Assembly: GCA_963801715.1 (NCBI GenBank) | Contig: CAWDGB010000006.1 | Location: forward strand, 55,003 to 119,002 | Direction of reading: 5' to 3' | DNA: 64,000 nucleotides | Source: CAVVJA01 sp963801715 | GTDB lineage: Bacteria > Actinomycetota > Actinomycetes > Mycobacteriales > Jatrophihabitantaceae | The notes under the pieces: generated by a model | Databases searched by the model: none | What the model saw: only the letters and a program-made list of their open reading frames with translations | Told to the model about the DNA's origin: nothing | Shown: in pieces, positions 17,891 to 30,285 of the stretch | How the letters are laid out: the number at the start of each line of letters is the position of its first letter | Position numbering within the stretch: the stretch's first letter is position 1 | Program-made: the position numbers and the translations under genes

Positions 17891-18895
17891 TCAGCGTTGA
17901 CCGCGGGCCTGCGCTAGCCGTAGCACTGCGCGCTCCAACGCGTACTCCGGGTCCACGGCGGCGCCCTTGACCTCCGCGTTCAACTCAGCGACGACCTGGA
18001 GGGCATCGTGCAGGCCATCATCGGTCCAGCCCCGGGCCTGCGACTGAGCACGTTTCACCTTCCACGCCGGCATGCCGAGTCGTTGCGCCAGCTGGTACGG
18101 GTTGCCCCGGCCAGCTGCCGAAATCCGCGCCACGGACCGAACTCCGTCCGCCATCGCATCAGCGACGACGACGGGTGGTGTGCCTATGGACAGCGCCCAG
18201 CGCAGCGTCTCCAGTGCCCCGCCCGCATCGCCGACAACGGCCCGGTCGGATACCGCGAAGCCGCTCACTTCGGCCCGACCCCGGTAGTAGGCGGTCACCG
18301 TGTCGGCGCTGATCCGGCCACCCGAGTCGGCGACGAGCTGGTCGGCCGCTTGCGCGAGCTCGCGCAGGTCGCTGCCGACGGCGTCGAGTAGCAGCGCGGC
18401 CGCGTCCGGCGTGATCGACCCGCCGGCTCGACGTACCTCGCCCCGAATGAACTCCAGCCGCTCCTCGGCGCGCGTCAGTCGAGCACACGAGATCTGCCAC
18501 GCCCCGGCCTGGCGAGCCGCATCGAGTACCGCCTTGCCCTTGCCGCCGCCCGCGTGCGCCAAAACGATGGTTGTGTCGTCAGAGCTGGCGTCCAGAAATG
18601 GTCCGAGCGCAGTGAGCGCGGCGGTCCGCAGATCCTGCGCAGCGGAGATCACCAGGACGCGGCGTCCCCCGAACAGCGACGGGCTGAGCAGGTCGAACAA
18701 CTCGGCTGGCTCGATCTGGCCGCCTGCCCGCTCGTCGATATCGGTACTCGGATCGAGCCGACGCGCGGCGGTGGCGACCTGCTCGACGGCTCGCGCAACG
18801 AGGAACTCCTCGTCGCCGACGACCAGGACGATGTGCGGCAGCCGCTGGCCATCGGCGGACAAGCCGCCGGCGAGGTCCGCGCCAGAGTCCGGCAT
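17891..18895 (-). CDS. holA: DNA polymerase III subunit delta
   Basis: HolA is the clamp-loader subunit that opens the beta clamp. The 334-residue protein has the N-terminal LVVGDEEFLVARAVEQV, the AAA+-like fold without a P-loop, and the C-terminal collar region with LAQRLGMPAWKVKRAQSQAR. The frame is open to 19018, but the added N-terminus is Arg/Gly-rich and unlike the family, so I start at ATG 18895. It lies downstream of comEC as in mycobacteria and streptomycetes. Confidence 0.92.
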   Translation of the reverse strand: MPDSGADLAGGLSADGQRLPHIVLVVGDEEFLVARAVEQVATAARRLDPSTDIDERAGGQIEPAELFDLLSPSLFGGRRVLVISAAQDLRTAALTALGPFLDASSDDTTIVLAHAGGGKGKAVLDAARQAGAWQISCARLTRAEERLEFIRGEVRRAGGSITPDAAALLLDAVGSDLRELAQAADQLVADSGGRISADTVTAYYRGRAEVSGFAVSDRAVVGDAGGALETLRWALSIGTPPVVVADAMADGVRSVARISAAGRGNPYQLAQRLGMPAWKVKRAQSQARGWTDDGLHDALQVVAELNAEVKGAAVDPEYALERAVLRLAQARGQR

Positions 18896-21412
18896 GCGCC
18901 CATCGTGGCATGCCCGGCCGTTACCGAGTCCTCGGCCCGGCGGTCGGCCACCCTCTCCGCGACCGGCAAACCGACCGCGGCGGCCGATTCTGCCTTCGGG
19001 CCACACTCGCGGCTCCACGCGGTCGGGAAGCAGACCTCAGACTGGGCGACTCCGACAGCGCGGCGGACCTGGGTGCCGAGCCGCCCGTTGGTCCAGGTCA
19101 CGGCGACATCTCCGTCCCGATCAGTCCGACGCACGACCATGCCGAGCCGATCCAGCTCACCCAGCAACGAGGGAGCCGGCTGGCCATAGTCGTTGTGGGC
19201 GCCCACCGAGATCACCGCGAGCCGAGCATGTACCGCCGCGAGGAAGGAATGATCCGAATAGGCGCTGCCGTGATGCGGCACCTTCAGCACGTCCGCCGCA
19301 ACATCAGCCCCGACCCCGAGCAACTGCTGCTGAGCTTCGATCTCAGCATCCCCGGGCAGGAGGATCCGAACTCCGTGACTGTCCGCGCGCAACACCAGCG
19401 ACGAATTATTGGGATCGGACCGAGTGCCGCGAAACGCGCGGGGCGGACCGAGCACCTCGAGTGTGACGCTTCCCACCCGCAGGCCGAGCCCAACAGAGGC
19501 CGGCTCGGCCTGCAGGTGGCGCGGCCGCAACGCGTTAGCCACCAGGGCGGCGCCGGATTCCGGCTCGCCAAGTGGGCCGGTGATCACCCGGCCGACCCGG
19601 CGCCCATGCAGCACACCACCGATGCCAGCGACATGATCCACATGGTCATGCGTCAGCACGAGTAGCGGGATCTCGGTGACCCGCTGATCGTGCAAGCAAC
19701 GATCGACCAGGACAGGATCCGGACCCGTGTCGATCACCACAGCCGACCCCGGGCCGGTCGGCAGCACCAATGCATCGCCTTGCCCCACGTCGCAGGCCAC
19801 GAAGACCTCGCCACCGGGTGGCCAGCCTGAGGTCACGGACCGAATCGGGATCTGGACGATCAGCGCCGTCGCAGCCATGGCGACGAGCGGGATCCGCCGA
19901 CGAGGCCGCCAGGCCAGAGCCCACATGACGCCAACCACGGCCAGGAGACTGAAGCCACCCACCAGACCCGTCGGCCATGGCAACACGGCTCCGGGAAGCG
20001 CGCCGAACCAGCTCGCGACCCAGACCAGCCAGCGGCAGGGCAACCCGGCCAACACAGCGAGGAACTGGCCCAACGGCATCAGAACCGGAGCCGTCAGCGC
20101 GGCACCAAACCCGGCGATCGTCGCTGCGGCCACCACGGGTTCGGCGAGGACGTTGGCTGGAATCGCAACCAGACTCACCGTGCCCGAGATCGCGGCGATC
20201 ACCGGAGCCGTGACCAGGTGAGCGGCGGCGGCAACGGCTACGGATTCAGCGATGATCGGCGGCACTCGCCGGCGCCGTAACCCGGCTGCCCACGTCGGGG
20301 CGATGACCAACAGCGATCCGGTTGCGAGAACGGACATGGTGAAGCCGGCGTCGTTCGCAAGCGTCGGCCGCCAGAGCAGGAGCCCGAGCACGGCGGTAGC
20401 GAGCATCGGCACCGCCAGGCGCGGACGACCCACCGCTAGGGCAACCAGCGCGATCCCCGACATGGTCGCGGCGCGCAGCACGCTCGGCGACGGCCGTGCC
20501 ACCACAACGAATGCGATCAGCACAAGCCCACTGCCGGCCGCGCACATGACCGGCCCGAGGCGCAACCGACGCAGCACAAGCAGGACAGCGCCAACGATGA
20601 TCACGCAGTTCGTGCCGCTCACTGCCAGCAGGTGCATCAGCCCGGCCGTCCGGAAATGCTCGGCAAGCACCGGGTCGAGCTCACTGGTGTCGCCGTCGAC
20701 CAGGCCGGGCAACAGACCGCGGGCCGGTGCGGGAAGGGTGCTCGCAGCCTGCCGCAACGACGAGCGCACAACGACGGCTGCTCGCTGCCACCACGGTGGC
20801 TGGCCAATCCGCTCGGGAGCCGATTGGGCCGCCGCAATAGCGGACAGCAGCCCGGCGTTGGCGGCCGGCGCGAGCCGAACCCGACTGCGGACCAGCTGTC
20901 CGGGAATCAGCTCACGCCAGGTCTGCGCGGGCGCGAACACGATCACGCGACCATCGACGTACGAGTGTCCGGTCGGCAAACCGCGCCGCCGTCAGATCCG
21001 CATCGACGGCGACCCGAGGCGCCGCCGACGCGGGTCCACCGCCGGTGAGCGGCCTGGGGTCGGACGTCACCCGCAGGTCGGCGGTGACGTTGGCGTGGCT
21101 CAACGCGAGGTGAGCTAACGGACCGTCCCGAGCTCGAGCCAACCGCGCCGAGAGCGGAAGCAGCACAAGCGCCACACAGAACGCCGCGACCGTCAGCGCT
21201 GTCCCATGCCCGCCATGTCTCGCCGCTACCCACGCCGCGAGTCCGACCAGCACCGAACCGACTGCGACCAGAAGTGCGACGACCGGTGATCGGCTGAGCG
21301 TCATCGAAACCGCAAGCCACGCGGCTACCGCGCCGACGGCAAGGCGCATATCCAGCGGTGCGGCGACACTGTCAGCCGCCGGTGGCGATACCGCTGGTCG
21401 ACTGGCGTTCAT
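18649..21412 (-). CDS. comEC: ComEC/Rec2 DNA-uptake channel protein, apparent frameshift(s)
   Basis: ComEC forms the inner-membrane channel for DNA uptake. The N-terminal part (start 21412, with hydrophobic helices) and the main frame meet near 20960-20970, where one extra base is present. The Competence domain follows with HLLAVSGTNCVIIVG, then about ten helices and a C-terminal metallo-beta-lactamase-like domain with LTHDHVDHVAGIGG, LLPGDAE and KVPHHGS. As read, the frame runs 247 bases into holA with low-complexity sequence after TWTNGRLGTQVRR. In the next phase a stop occurs at 19037, giving a normal length of about 790 residues, so the true end is probably there. It overlaps comEA by 4 bp. 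Confidence 0.82.
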
Positions 21413-22347
21413 ACCGTGACGAGCGGTCTTAGATCGGCGAACTTGCTCGGCCCAATTCCGGAAACTTCGCGCAGCTGATCGGCCGAATCGAATCGTCCAT
21501 GGGCTGATCGCCAGTCCAGGATGTGTTGAGCGAGCACCGGGCCGACACCCGGCAACTCGTCGAGCTGTTCTGCGGTCGCGGTATTCAGGTCGACCAGCCC
21601 ACCGGAGCCGGTTACTTCGGCGCCGAGACCGGTTGTGCCCGTCGCCTCAGCCGGGGCGAGTCCAACCGCGATCTGTTCACCGTCGACGAGCTTTCGAGCG
21701 AGGTTCGTCGGCGTGAGATCGGCTCCGGCTGTGGCTCCCCCTGCGGCCTGCACCGCGTCCTGCACGCGCGCACCGGAATGGAGCCGGTACACACCTGGCC
21801 GCCTGACCTTGCCGACGACATCGACAACGACGCTAGCCGGCACGGAGCTGGGCCGGGCAGCCGCGGCCGAACTGGATACGGAGCCCCGAGCGGACGTGAT
21901 CACCGGCACAGCGCTCGCCCGTGGACGCCCGAGAAACACCCACCATGCAGTCGCCGCCGCAACGAGCAGGAGCGCGAGACCGACGGCGATCACGCCGCGA
22001 CGGCCTGCGTCGAGGCGAATACGTGGCACGGCACCTGACTCGGCCATCGGCAACCGAGTGCGCTGGTGCCGGCCCCCTCTCCCTCGGTCGGATGACCAGC
22101 CAGATCGGGGCGCAGGCGCCGGGATCGACGGCACTCGCACGTCCTCATCGGTCTGCGGAACTAGCTGCACCGCATCCGCAGCGACCATGGTTGCCGGACC
22201 TGCAGGGACCTGAAGGTTGTTGTCCGGCAGCCACCGTGGCCCAGGCGCGCCAGTGTCGGTTGGCGGACTCGTTGGCTCCGCCAACAGCGCTCGCACCCGG
22301 GCAGCGACCCGTGCCCGCTCGCCTCCACGCCAGCCCATGCCGGCCAT
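21409..22347 (-). CDS. comEA: ComEA family DNA-binding competence protein
   Basis: ComEA binds incoming DNA at the membrane surface. The protein has a long Pro/Arg-rich N-terminal region (about 110 residues), one membrane helix (IAVGLALLLVAAATAWWVFL), an SLBB domain (VVVDVVGKVRRPGVYRL onward) and a C-terminal pair of helix-hairpin-helix motifs (LNTATAEQLDELPGVGPVLAQHI and LREVSGIGPSKFADLRPL). The frame extends to 22764, antisense to the next gene; ATG 22347 is the most sensible start (312 residues). The stop overlaps comEC by 4 bp. Confidence 0.88.
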   Translation of the reverse strand: MAGMGWRGGERARVAARVRALLAEPTSPPTDTGAPGPRWLPDNNLQVPAGPATMVAADAVQLVPQTDEDVRVPSIPAPAPRSGWSSDRGRGGRHQRTRLPMAESGAVPRIRLDAGRRGVIAVGLALLLVAAATAWWVFLGRPRASAVPVITSARGSVSSSAAAARPSSVPASVVVDVVGKVRRPGVYRLHSGARVQDAVQAAGGATAGADLTPTNLARKLVDGEQIAVGLAPAEATGTTGLGAEVTGSGGLVDLNTATAEQLDELPGVGPVLAQHILDWRSAHGRFDSADQLREVSGIGPSKFADLRPLVTV

Positions 22348-22437
22348 GCCAGAAAGACCCACGGGCGTGACGCTAGGTTCAGCTGGTCTCCTCGAAGGTC
22401 GCGCAGGCTCGGCTGTGGACAACGGAAGCAGCTGTGG

Positions 22438-24153
22438 ATGACAGACTCGGAAATCGTGGGCGAGGCAGCTAGGTTCCCTGCGGGGGAGCCACGCGCTCCG
22501 CGCGGAACGGAGGACGCGACCTCGCATTCCGGCACCGGCATAGGGGACGCTTCCGGCCCGGCCGCCCCCGGGGATCCGGCTGGATCGTCGGCCCACGACC
22601 GGCGACGGCCCCATCTTTCCGCGGCCGAGCTTGTCGGAGTGCTCGCGTCGCTGACGATCGGGGTCGGTTATCTCCTCGCACCGCTCATGGGTGGCGATCT
22701 GTCGGCCCAACTGGCCCGCGCTGACTTCGCGACCGCCTACCCGCTCACCCCCGTCGCTCTGCAATGGTTCGGCGGGTTCCTGCCGTTCGGATACTCCACG
22801 TGGGTGCCTTGGGTCATGGGCACCATCGGCGTTCGGTTGACGGGAGTTCTCGCAACCGTCGTCGCGACGTGGCTCACCGCCCGGCTGTTCGTGCGCACCG
22901 GCGCCCGGCGCGCAACCTGGGGAGCGACGGCGGCAGCCATCACGCTCGGCAGCAACCTCATCGAGGGCCGGGTGACGTTCGCCTGCGGAATCGCCTGCGG
23001 ATTGGCGGCGCTGCTAACGATCAGTCGTCGAGGCGTGCCGCGCCGGATCTGGGCTGGTGTTCTTGCGTTCCTGGCCGGCGCAGCCAGTCCGGTCGCGGCG
23101 CTGCTGCTCGCCGTCTGCGCCACCCCTCTCCTCGCGCGGCGCCGATTCGTCGACGCGGCAGCCCTGTTGGTGTCCGTCGTTCCTGCCGTCATTTTGTCGT
23201 TGCTGTTCGCGGATCCGGGACACGCGCTCTTCTCGGCCAATGACGCTCTGCGCGCGATCGCGATCAGCGTCGTCGTTGCGGCTATCGTCCCCGTTGTCGA
23301 GATCCGGATTGGTGCGATCGTCGGCGCCGCCTTGGTAGTTGTCCTGTTCCTGGTCTCGACACCTGTCGGTGTCAGCTCGGCTCGGCTGACGCTGCTATTC
23401 GCGATACCTGTCATCACTGCGTACGGCGCAGTGAAGGGACGATGGGTCGCGCTCGTCGTAGCGATCGCCGTGCTGGCCCAGCCACCCATCACGTTGGGCA
23501 CGTTGCGAAACGCCGGGTCTGACGCGACCCAAGCCAGCTACTACCAGCCGCTGCTAGACCAGATCGCCGCGGCGGGACCGCTTACTGGACGGGTGGAGGT
23601 GCCCGAGCTCATCGGGCACTGGGAGGCCTACTACGTCGCCGGCCGGATTCCGATCGCGCGGGGATGGCTGCGGCAGACCGACATCGGGCGCAATCACGAC
23701 GTCTTCTACGACCAACGACCCAATGCGCGGTCCTACCAAGCCTTTCTGCAGCGGACTGCGACGCAGTACGTCGCCGTCGCGGATGCGCCAGCCACCTACT
23801 ATGCGCGCCGGGAGATCCAGCTGATTGACGCCGGGCTCCCCTACCTGCGCGAAGTGTGGCGTTCCGCACATTGGCGCTTGTATGCCGTCGACGGCGCGAC
23901 CGCGATCGTCCCGTCACCCGGCATTCTCGTTGCGCAGGATGCCGCTCACATCACGCTCGACGCTCCGCCGGGATCACTGCTGCAACTCAGGTTACGGTGG
24001 TGGCGGTGGTTGACGCTCGACGGCGAACCAGGCGCGTGTATCGAGCAGTCGGATCTGGGAGTTGCGTTGCGCGTCGGAAACCTAGGCAGTTCGACGTCCC
24101 GCTACGTGATTTCGTCGAGTTTGACAAGTAGGTCGGGGCGAGGTCATTGCTAA
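22438..24153 (+). CDS. large polytopic membrane protein (glycosyltransferase-like, function unknown)
   Basis: A 571-residue protein with a disordered N-terminus of about 60 residues, roughly ten membrane helices (65-370) and a soluble C-terminal region of about 200 residues. The helix pattern, with an early loop (LARADFATAYPLTPVALQWFGG) and an extracytoplasmic C-terminal domain, resembles GT-C-like integral membrane glycosyltransferases, but I see no family signature. It is transcribed divergently from comEA and overlaps the next mannosyltransferase-like gene by 7 bp, so the two may act together in cell-envelope glycan assembly. Confidence 0.65.
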   Translation: MTDSEIVGEAARFPAGEPRAPRGTEDATSHSGTGIGDASGPAAPGDPAGSSAHDRRRPHLSAAELVGVLASLTIGVGYLLAPLMGGDLSAQLARADFATAYPLTPVALQWFGGFLPFGYSTWVPWVMGTIGVRLTGVLATVVATWLTARLFVRTGARRATWGATAAAITLGSNLIEGRVTFACGIACGLAALLTISRRGVPRRIWAGVLAFLAGAASPVAALLLAVCATPLLARRRFVDAAALLVSVVPAVILSLLFADPGHALFSANDALRAIAISVVVAAIVPVVEIRIGAIVGAALVVVLFLVSTPVGVSSARLTLLFAIPVITAYGAVKGRWVALVVAIAVLAQPPITLGTLRNAGSDATQASYYQPLLDQIAAAGPLTGRVEVPELIGHWEAYYVAGRIPIARGWLRQTDIGRNHDVFYDQRPNARSYQAFLQRTATQYVAVADAPATYYARREIQLIDAGLPYLREVWRSAHWRLYAVDGATAIVPSPGILVAQDAAHITLDAPPGSLLQLRLRWWRWLTLDGEPGACIEQSDLGVALRVGNLGSSTSRYVISSSLTSRSGRGHC

Positions 24154-25648
24154 GACGCTCGGATCTTCGCCAAGAGGTCTCGCTGATCTGCGCGGCGGGT
24201 GCGCTCGGCTCGGTGATCATTGCGTTCAGCTCATGGTGGGTAGCAGCGCGCCCCTCGACGTTCCAGTTCAACCCTCCTGCCGTGATCGACGTCTTTCCGC
24301 TGGGCGGCGCGGTACCGCGCGTGTGCTACTACATCGGGCTCGCTCTCGTGGTGGTGACGTGGCTCGCCTTCGGCCGTTGGCTGCTCGTGCACGGACGACC
24401 ACTTCGACCTCGCGATCTGATCCGCTATGTACTGAGCGTTAGCGCACCATTGCTCGTCGCAGCTCCGATCGCCAGTCGCGACCTGTGGGCTTATGCGGCG
24501 CAGGGCAACATGATGGTGCACGACATCAATCCGTACACTTTCGGACCTTTCAGTGCGCCCGGTCCGTTTACCAACGAGATGAGCCCACGCTGGGTCTTCA
24601 GCCCGGCGCCGTACGGACCGCTATGGATGCAGATCGCTCACGCGATCGTCGGTGTCAGCGGCAATCACCCTACGGTGGCCGTTCTTCTCCTGCGGTTGCC
24701 CAGCGTTGGTCGGCGTGCTCCTGGCCGCTTGGACGCTGCCGTCCATAGCGAGGCGAATCGGTGGGCGGACCGAGTTGGGCTTGTGGTTGGGGGTCGCTAG
24801 CCCGCTCACGCTGGTCCTGGGGGTAGGAGGCGGGCACAACGACCTGCTCATGGCCGGTCTTCTCGTCGCCGGACTGGCGGTTGTTTGCCAGGGCAGCTGG
24901 ACGGCCCTCGCGCTCGGCTGCGGCCATCCTCGGTACTGCGTCAGTGGTGAAGACCCCAGCTGTTGCCGGCCTTGCCTTCGCTGTACCCATCTGGCTGCAC
25001 GTACGGCCGCCGCACCGGCGCGGGTTGCCGCCGGTTCGGATGATCGTGTCGAGTTCCGCCGTTGCCGGCGCCGTCGGCATTGCGACCATGACGATCGTGA
25101 GCGTTGGCAGCGGCCTCGGCTGGGCCTGGGTGCACGAGATCAGCTCGGACATCTCGGTGGTCAATTGGCTTTCCGTGCCGACGGCGATCGCAATCTTCCT
25201 CAAGCTAGCGACCGGACACGTGAGCGGGGCGACGAGTCTTGACGCGAGCATGCGCTTCATCAGATCACTTGGGAGCGCCCTCACCGGGGTTGTGCTGGCG
25301 GTGTTGTGGTTCGTGGCCCTTCGTCGTGCCCCACTAACCTGCCTGGTCATCGGATTGGGCGCCTCCGCCGTGCTGGTGCCCGCCGTGCAGCCTTGGTATT
25401 ACTGCTGGGCGCTCGTCCTCGCGGGTCTCGTCGTGACGCGCCGCTGGGTGTGGATCGTGCTCATGACCACGATCGTGAGCAGCGTCATCATGATTCGCCC
25501 CAACGGGGAGGGCCTCCAGATGGATCCGTCCCTGATCAACATCATCGCCGGTTCCGCCGTCGCGTGCTGGCTAACCCTCCGGCCCAGGCCGAATGCTGTG
25601 CCCACGTCAGCGCCGGACCACGACCGTGCCGAGCACGCCGGGACCTAA
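24147..25648 (+). CDS. polyprenol-phosphate-mannose-dependent mannosyltransferase-like protein (MptB-like), two apparent +1 frameshifts
   Basis: The pieces form one GT-C membrane glycosyltransferase of the alpha-1,6-mannosyltransferase (MptB-like) group, which extends lipoglycan mannan on the outer face of the membrane. Visible features are ASRDLWAYAAQGNMMVHDINPYTFGP and PYGPLWMQIAH in the first frame, then GVASPLTLVLGVGGGHNDLLMAG in the second, and KTPAVAGLAFAVPIWL to QPWYYCWALVLAGL in the third. The frames join near 24701 and 24916; each junction needs one base removed (the second is an extra G in CTCGGCTGCG). The corrected protein is about 499 residues with some twelve helices. Confidence 0.78.
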
Positions 25649-26452
25649 ATGAGCGCCGACCACCGCCCCTAGTTCCGACATGTGAAGCTCACCGAGGCGC
25701 GGGATGCCGACGCGAAGCCGGTCGGCCAGCATCTGCGCTCGATCGGGCGCAGCCAGATGGTGTACGGCGACATCCACGGACCGGTTCCCGGCTGACTCGA
25801 CTGTCAGCTCAACCAAGCGCGCAATCGCCTTGGCCGAGGTCCGAACCTTTTCCAGCGGGACGATCCGGCCATCGAGAATGTGCAGTAATGGCTTCACCGA
25901 CAGCGACGTCGCGAGCAAGGCGGAGGCCACGCCAACGCGGCCACCGCGACGCAGGTATTCGAGCGTGTCGACATAGAAGTAGGTTCGCGTGGCATCGACA
26001 GTCGAGACTGCGGCGTCTTGCACGTCACCCGGAGAACCGCCCGATCGGGCAGCATCGGCGGCCGCGAGCACCGCGAAGCCCAACGCCATCGCGGCTGAGC
26101 GTGAGTCGACGACCCGCACGACGCCATAGCCGAAATCCTGGGCGGCCAGCACCGCCGACTCCCATGTCCCGGACAGCGCAGCCGATAGATGCACCGACAC
26201 GACGCTGTCGGCCCCGGAAGCCAATGCGGCCTGATATGCGGTGGCGAACTCGGCTGGCGAGGGACGGGATGTGCGAACGATCTCCTTGTTCTGCAGGGCG
26301 GCGGCGACCTCGCCCGGCGTGACATCAACGCCATCAGTGCCCATTCGAGCGCCGATCGTGACCCCGAGCGGCACAACCCGGACGCCGAACTCCTCGGCGA
26401 CGCCCGGAGGCAAGTAGGCCGTGGAATCGGTAACGATGGCGACCGGCGACAT
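25607..26452 (-). CDS. DegV family fatty-acid-binding protein
   Basis: A 281-residue DegV (FakB-like) protein. These bind a fatty acid and, in bacteria with FakA, present it for phosphorylation. The N-terminus IVTDSTAYLPP, the SPAEFATAYQAALASGADSVVSVHLSAALSGTWESA segment and DSRSAAMALGF are typical. It starts at ATG 26452 and overlaps the end of the convergent mannosyltransferase gene by 42 bp. DegV is also found between comEA and octT/gpgP in Mycobacterium. Confidence 0.92.
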   Translation of the reverse strand: MSPVAIVTDSTAYLPPGVAEEFGVRVVPLGVTIGARMGTDGVDVTPGEVAAALQNKEIVRTSRPSPAEFATAYQAALASGADSVVSVHLSAALSGTWESAVLAAQDFGYGVVRVVDSRSAAMALGFAVLAAADAARSGGSPGDVQDAAVSTVDATRTYFYVDTLEYLRRGGRVGVASALLATSLSVKPLLHILDGRIVPLEKVRTSAKAIARLVELTVESAGNRSVDVAVHHLAAPDRAQMLADRLRVGIPRLGELHMSELGAVVGAHLGPGVLGTVVVRR

Positions 26453-26569
26453 GCCGCAACAGTAGTGATCACGTCGTGGCGGCGTCGCGTTCGAGACCGG
26501 CCCACGCGCCTACGCGGCCGCGACGGCCACCGGGAAAGCGATCCGACAGGCGACGCGCGGACTGCCGCC

Positions 26570-29449
<2,880 letters not shown>

Positions 29450-29483
29450 GCGGAAACTCCTTGTCGCTCGCTCACTGGCACAG

Positions 29484-29512
29484 AAAAGCCTCTGCGATTG
29501 CGTCGCAGAGGC
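29484..29512 (-). terminator. leuS leader attenuator hairpin
   Basis: On the minus strand GCCTCTGCGA (29512-29503), loop CGCAA and TCGCAGAGGC (29497-29488) form a perfect 10-bp stem followed by TTTT (29487-29484). This is a standard intrinsic terminator placed between a Leu-rich leader peptide and leuS, 34 bases before its start codon, so it would act as an attenuator. Confidence 0.8.
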
Positions 29513-29513
29513 T

Positions 29514-29547
29514 GCCGCGCTGTCCGAGTTCTGACGGTCAGCGCGGC
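29514..29547 (-). promoter_or_regulatory. upstream leader stem overlapping the end of the leader peptide
   Basis: GCCGCGCTG (29547-29539) pairs perfectly with CAGCGCGGC (29522-29514) over 9 bp, with a 16-base loop. The first arm spans the last codons and stop of the leader peptide. A ribosome stalled on the Leu codons would cover it, which fits the classical 1:2 stem of ribosome-mediated attenuation. I see only a weak alternative antiterminator (GCAG with CTGC). Confidence 0.55.
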
Positions 29548-29576
29548 TCGAGAAGGAGCAGGAATACTCGGCTCAC
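29538..29576 (-). CDS. leuS leader peptide
   Basis: A 12-codon ORF (GTG start, TGA stop) encodes MSRVFLLLLEPR with four consecutive Leu codons, CTG CTC CTT CTC. It is followed by a 9-bp stem and then an intrinsic terminator before leuS. A -10-like hexamer ends 6 bases before its GTG, so the transcript may begin at or next to the start codon (leaderless), which suits the lack of a good ribosome site. The arrangement is the classical one for transcription attenuation by slow translation at low charged tRNA-Leu. Confidence 0.72.
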   Translation of the reverse strand: MSRVFLLLLEPR

Positions 29577-29582
29577 AACCTC

Positions 29583-29588
29583 ATGCTA
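29583..29588 (-). promoter_or_regulatory. -10-like element of the leuS leader
   Basis: TAGCAT on the minus strand fits the actinobacterial -10 pattern TANNNT. It lies 6 bases upstream of the leader-peptide GTG, the spacing expected for leaderless initiation. No convincing -35 hexamer is seen. Confidence 0.45.
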
Positions 29589-29637
29589 CCCGGCCGCCGC
29601 ACCCGGAAATGGCTGGGTGCGCGGCCTGGCACCCTGA

Positions 29638-30285
29638 TCACGCCTCAGCGTCCGGAACATCCTCGTCCGGTGCCAGCCGCGGGATAACCGGGCCGGGAGG
29701 CCCGGCGTTATGGGCACGCAGTTGCCAGCGGCTATCGCTTCGCAATTCCGTCCAATGGCAGTTGGCGAGCGGACCGAGCACATGCGGCTCCTGTGGCAAA
29801 CCCAGCAACGCCGCGCACAATGCCATTGCCGTTGCACTGTGGGTGACGATCACAGTCACGTCGACCATCGGGAGGTCGTCCAGCGCGGCGCAGGCCCGCT
29901 CGGCGACTTCCGCGCGGGTTTCCCCGCCTCGACGGCTCACGTCACGGCCGGCCACCCAATCGGCGTACTCGTCCGGAAAGCGCTCGGCGACCTCGTCCCG
30001 GGTCAGGCCCTCCCAGTGACCGAGTGATCTCTCCCGCAAGCGGGAGTCCGTCTTGATCTGGAGCCCGGTGACTTCGCCGATCGGCGCCGCAGTCTGCAAG
30101 GCCCGAGTAGCGTCGGAGGACACCAGCACTCCAGGACGGAAGGCGGCGACCAGGCCCGCCACCTCGTAGGCCTGCGCGCGACCCACATCGTCCAGCGGAG
30201 GGTCGGCCTGGCCCTGGAAACGGTGCTCAGCATTCCACCTCGTTCGGCCATGCCGCAGCAGCAGCACCCGCCGCGGTGTCGTCAT
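29638..30285 (-). CDS. histidine phosphatase family protein (GpgP-like)
   Basis: A 215-residue member of the histidine phosphatase superfamily with the catalytic LLRHGRTRWNAEHRFQGQ motif near residue 10, the second His in VTHSAT, and RERSLGHWEGL. In Mycobacterium the gene in this position, next to rsfS and nadD, encodes glucosyl-3-phosphoglycerate phosphatase of methylglucose lipopolysaccharide synthesis. The same role is plausible here, but broad-specificity paralogues are common. It overlaps rsfS by 4 bp and lies upstream of leuS. Confidence 0.85.
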   Translation of the reverse strand: MTTPRRVLLLRHGRTRWNAEHRFQGQADPPLDDVGRAQAYEVAGLVAAFRPGVLVSSDATRALQTAAPIGEVTGLQIKTDSRLRERSLGHWEGLTRDEVAERFPDEYADWVAGRDVSRRGGETRAEVAERACAALDDLPMVDVTVIVTHSATAMALCAALLGLPQEPHVLGPLANCHWTELRSDSRWQLRAHNAGPPGPVIPRLAPDEDVPDAEA

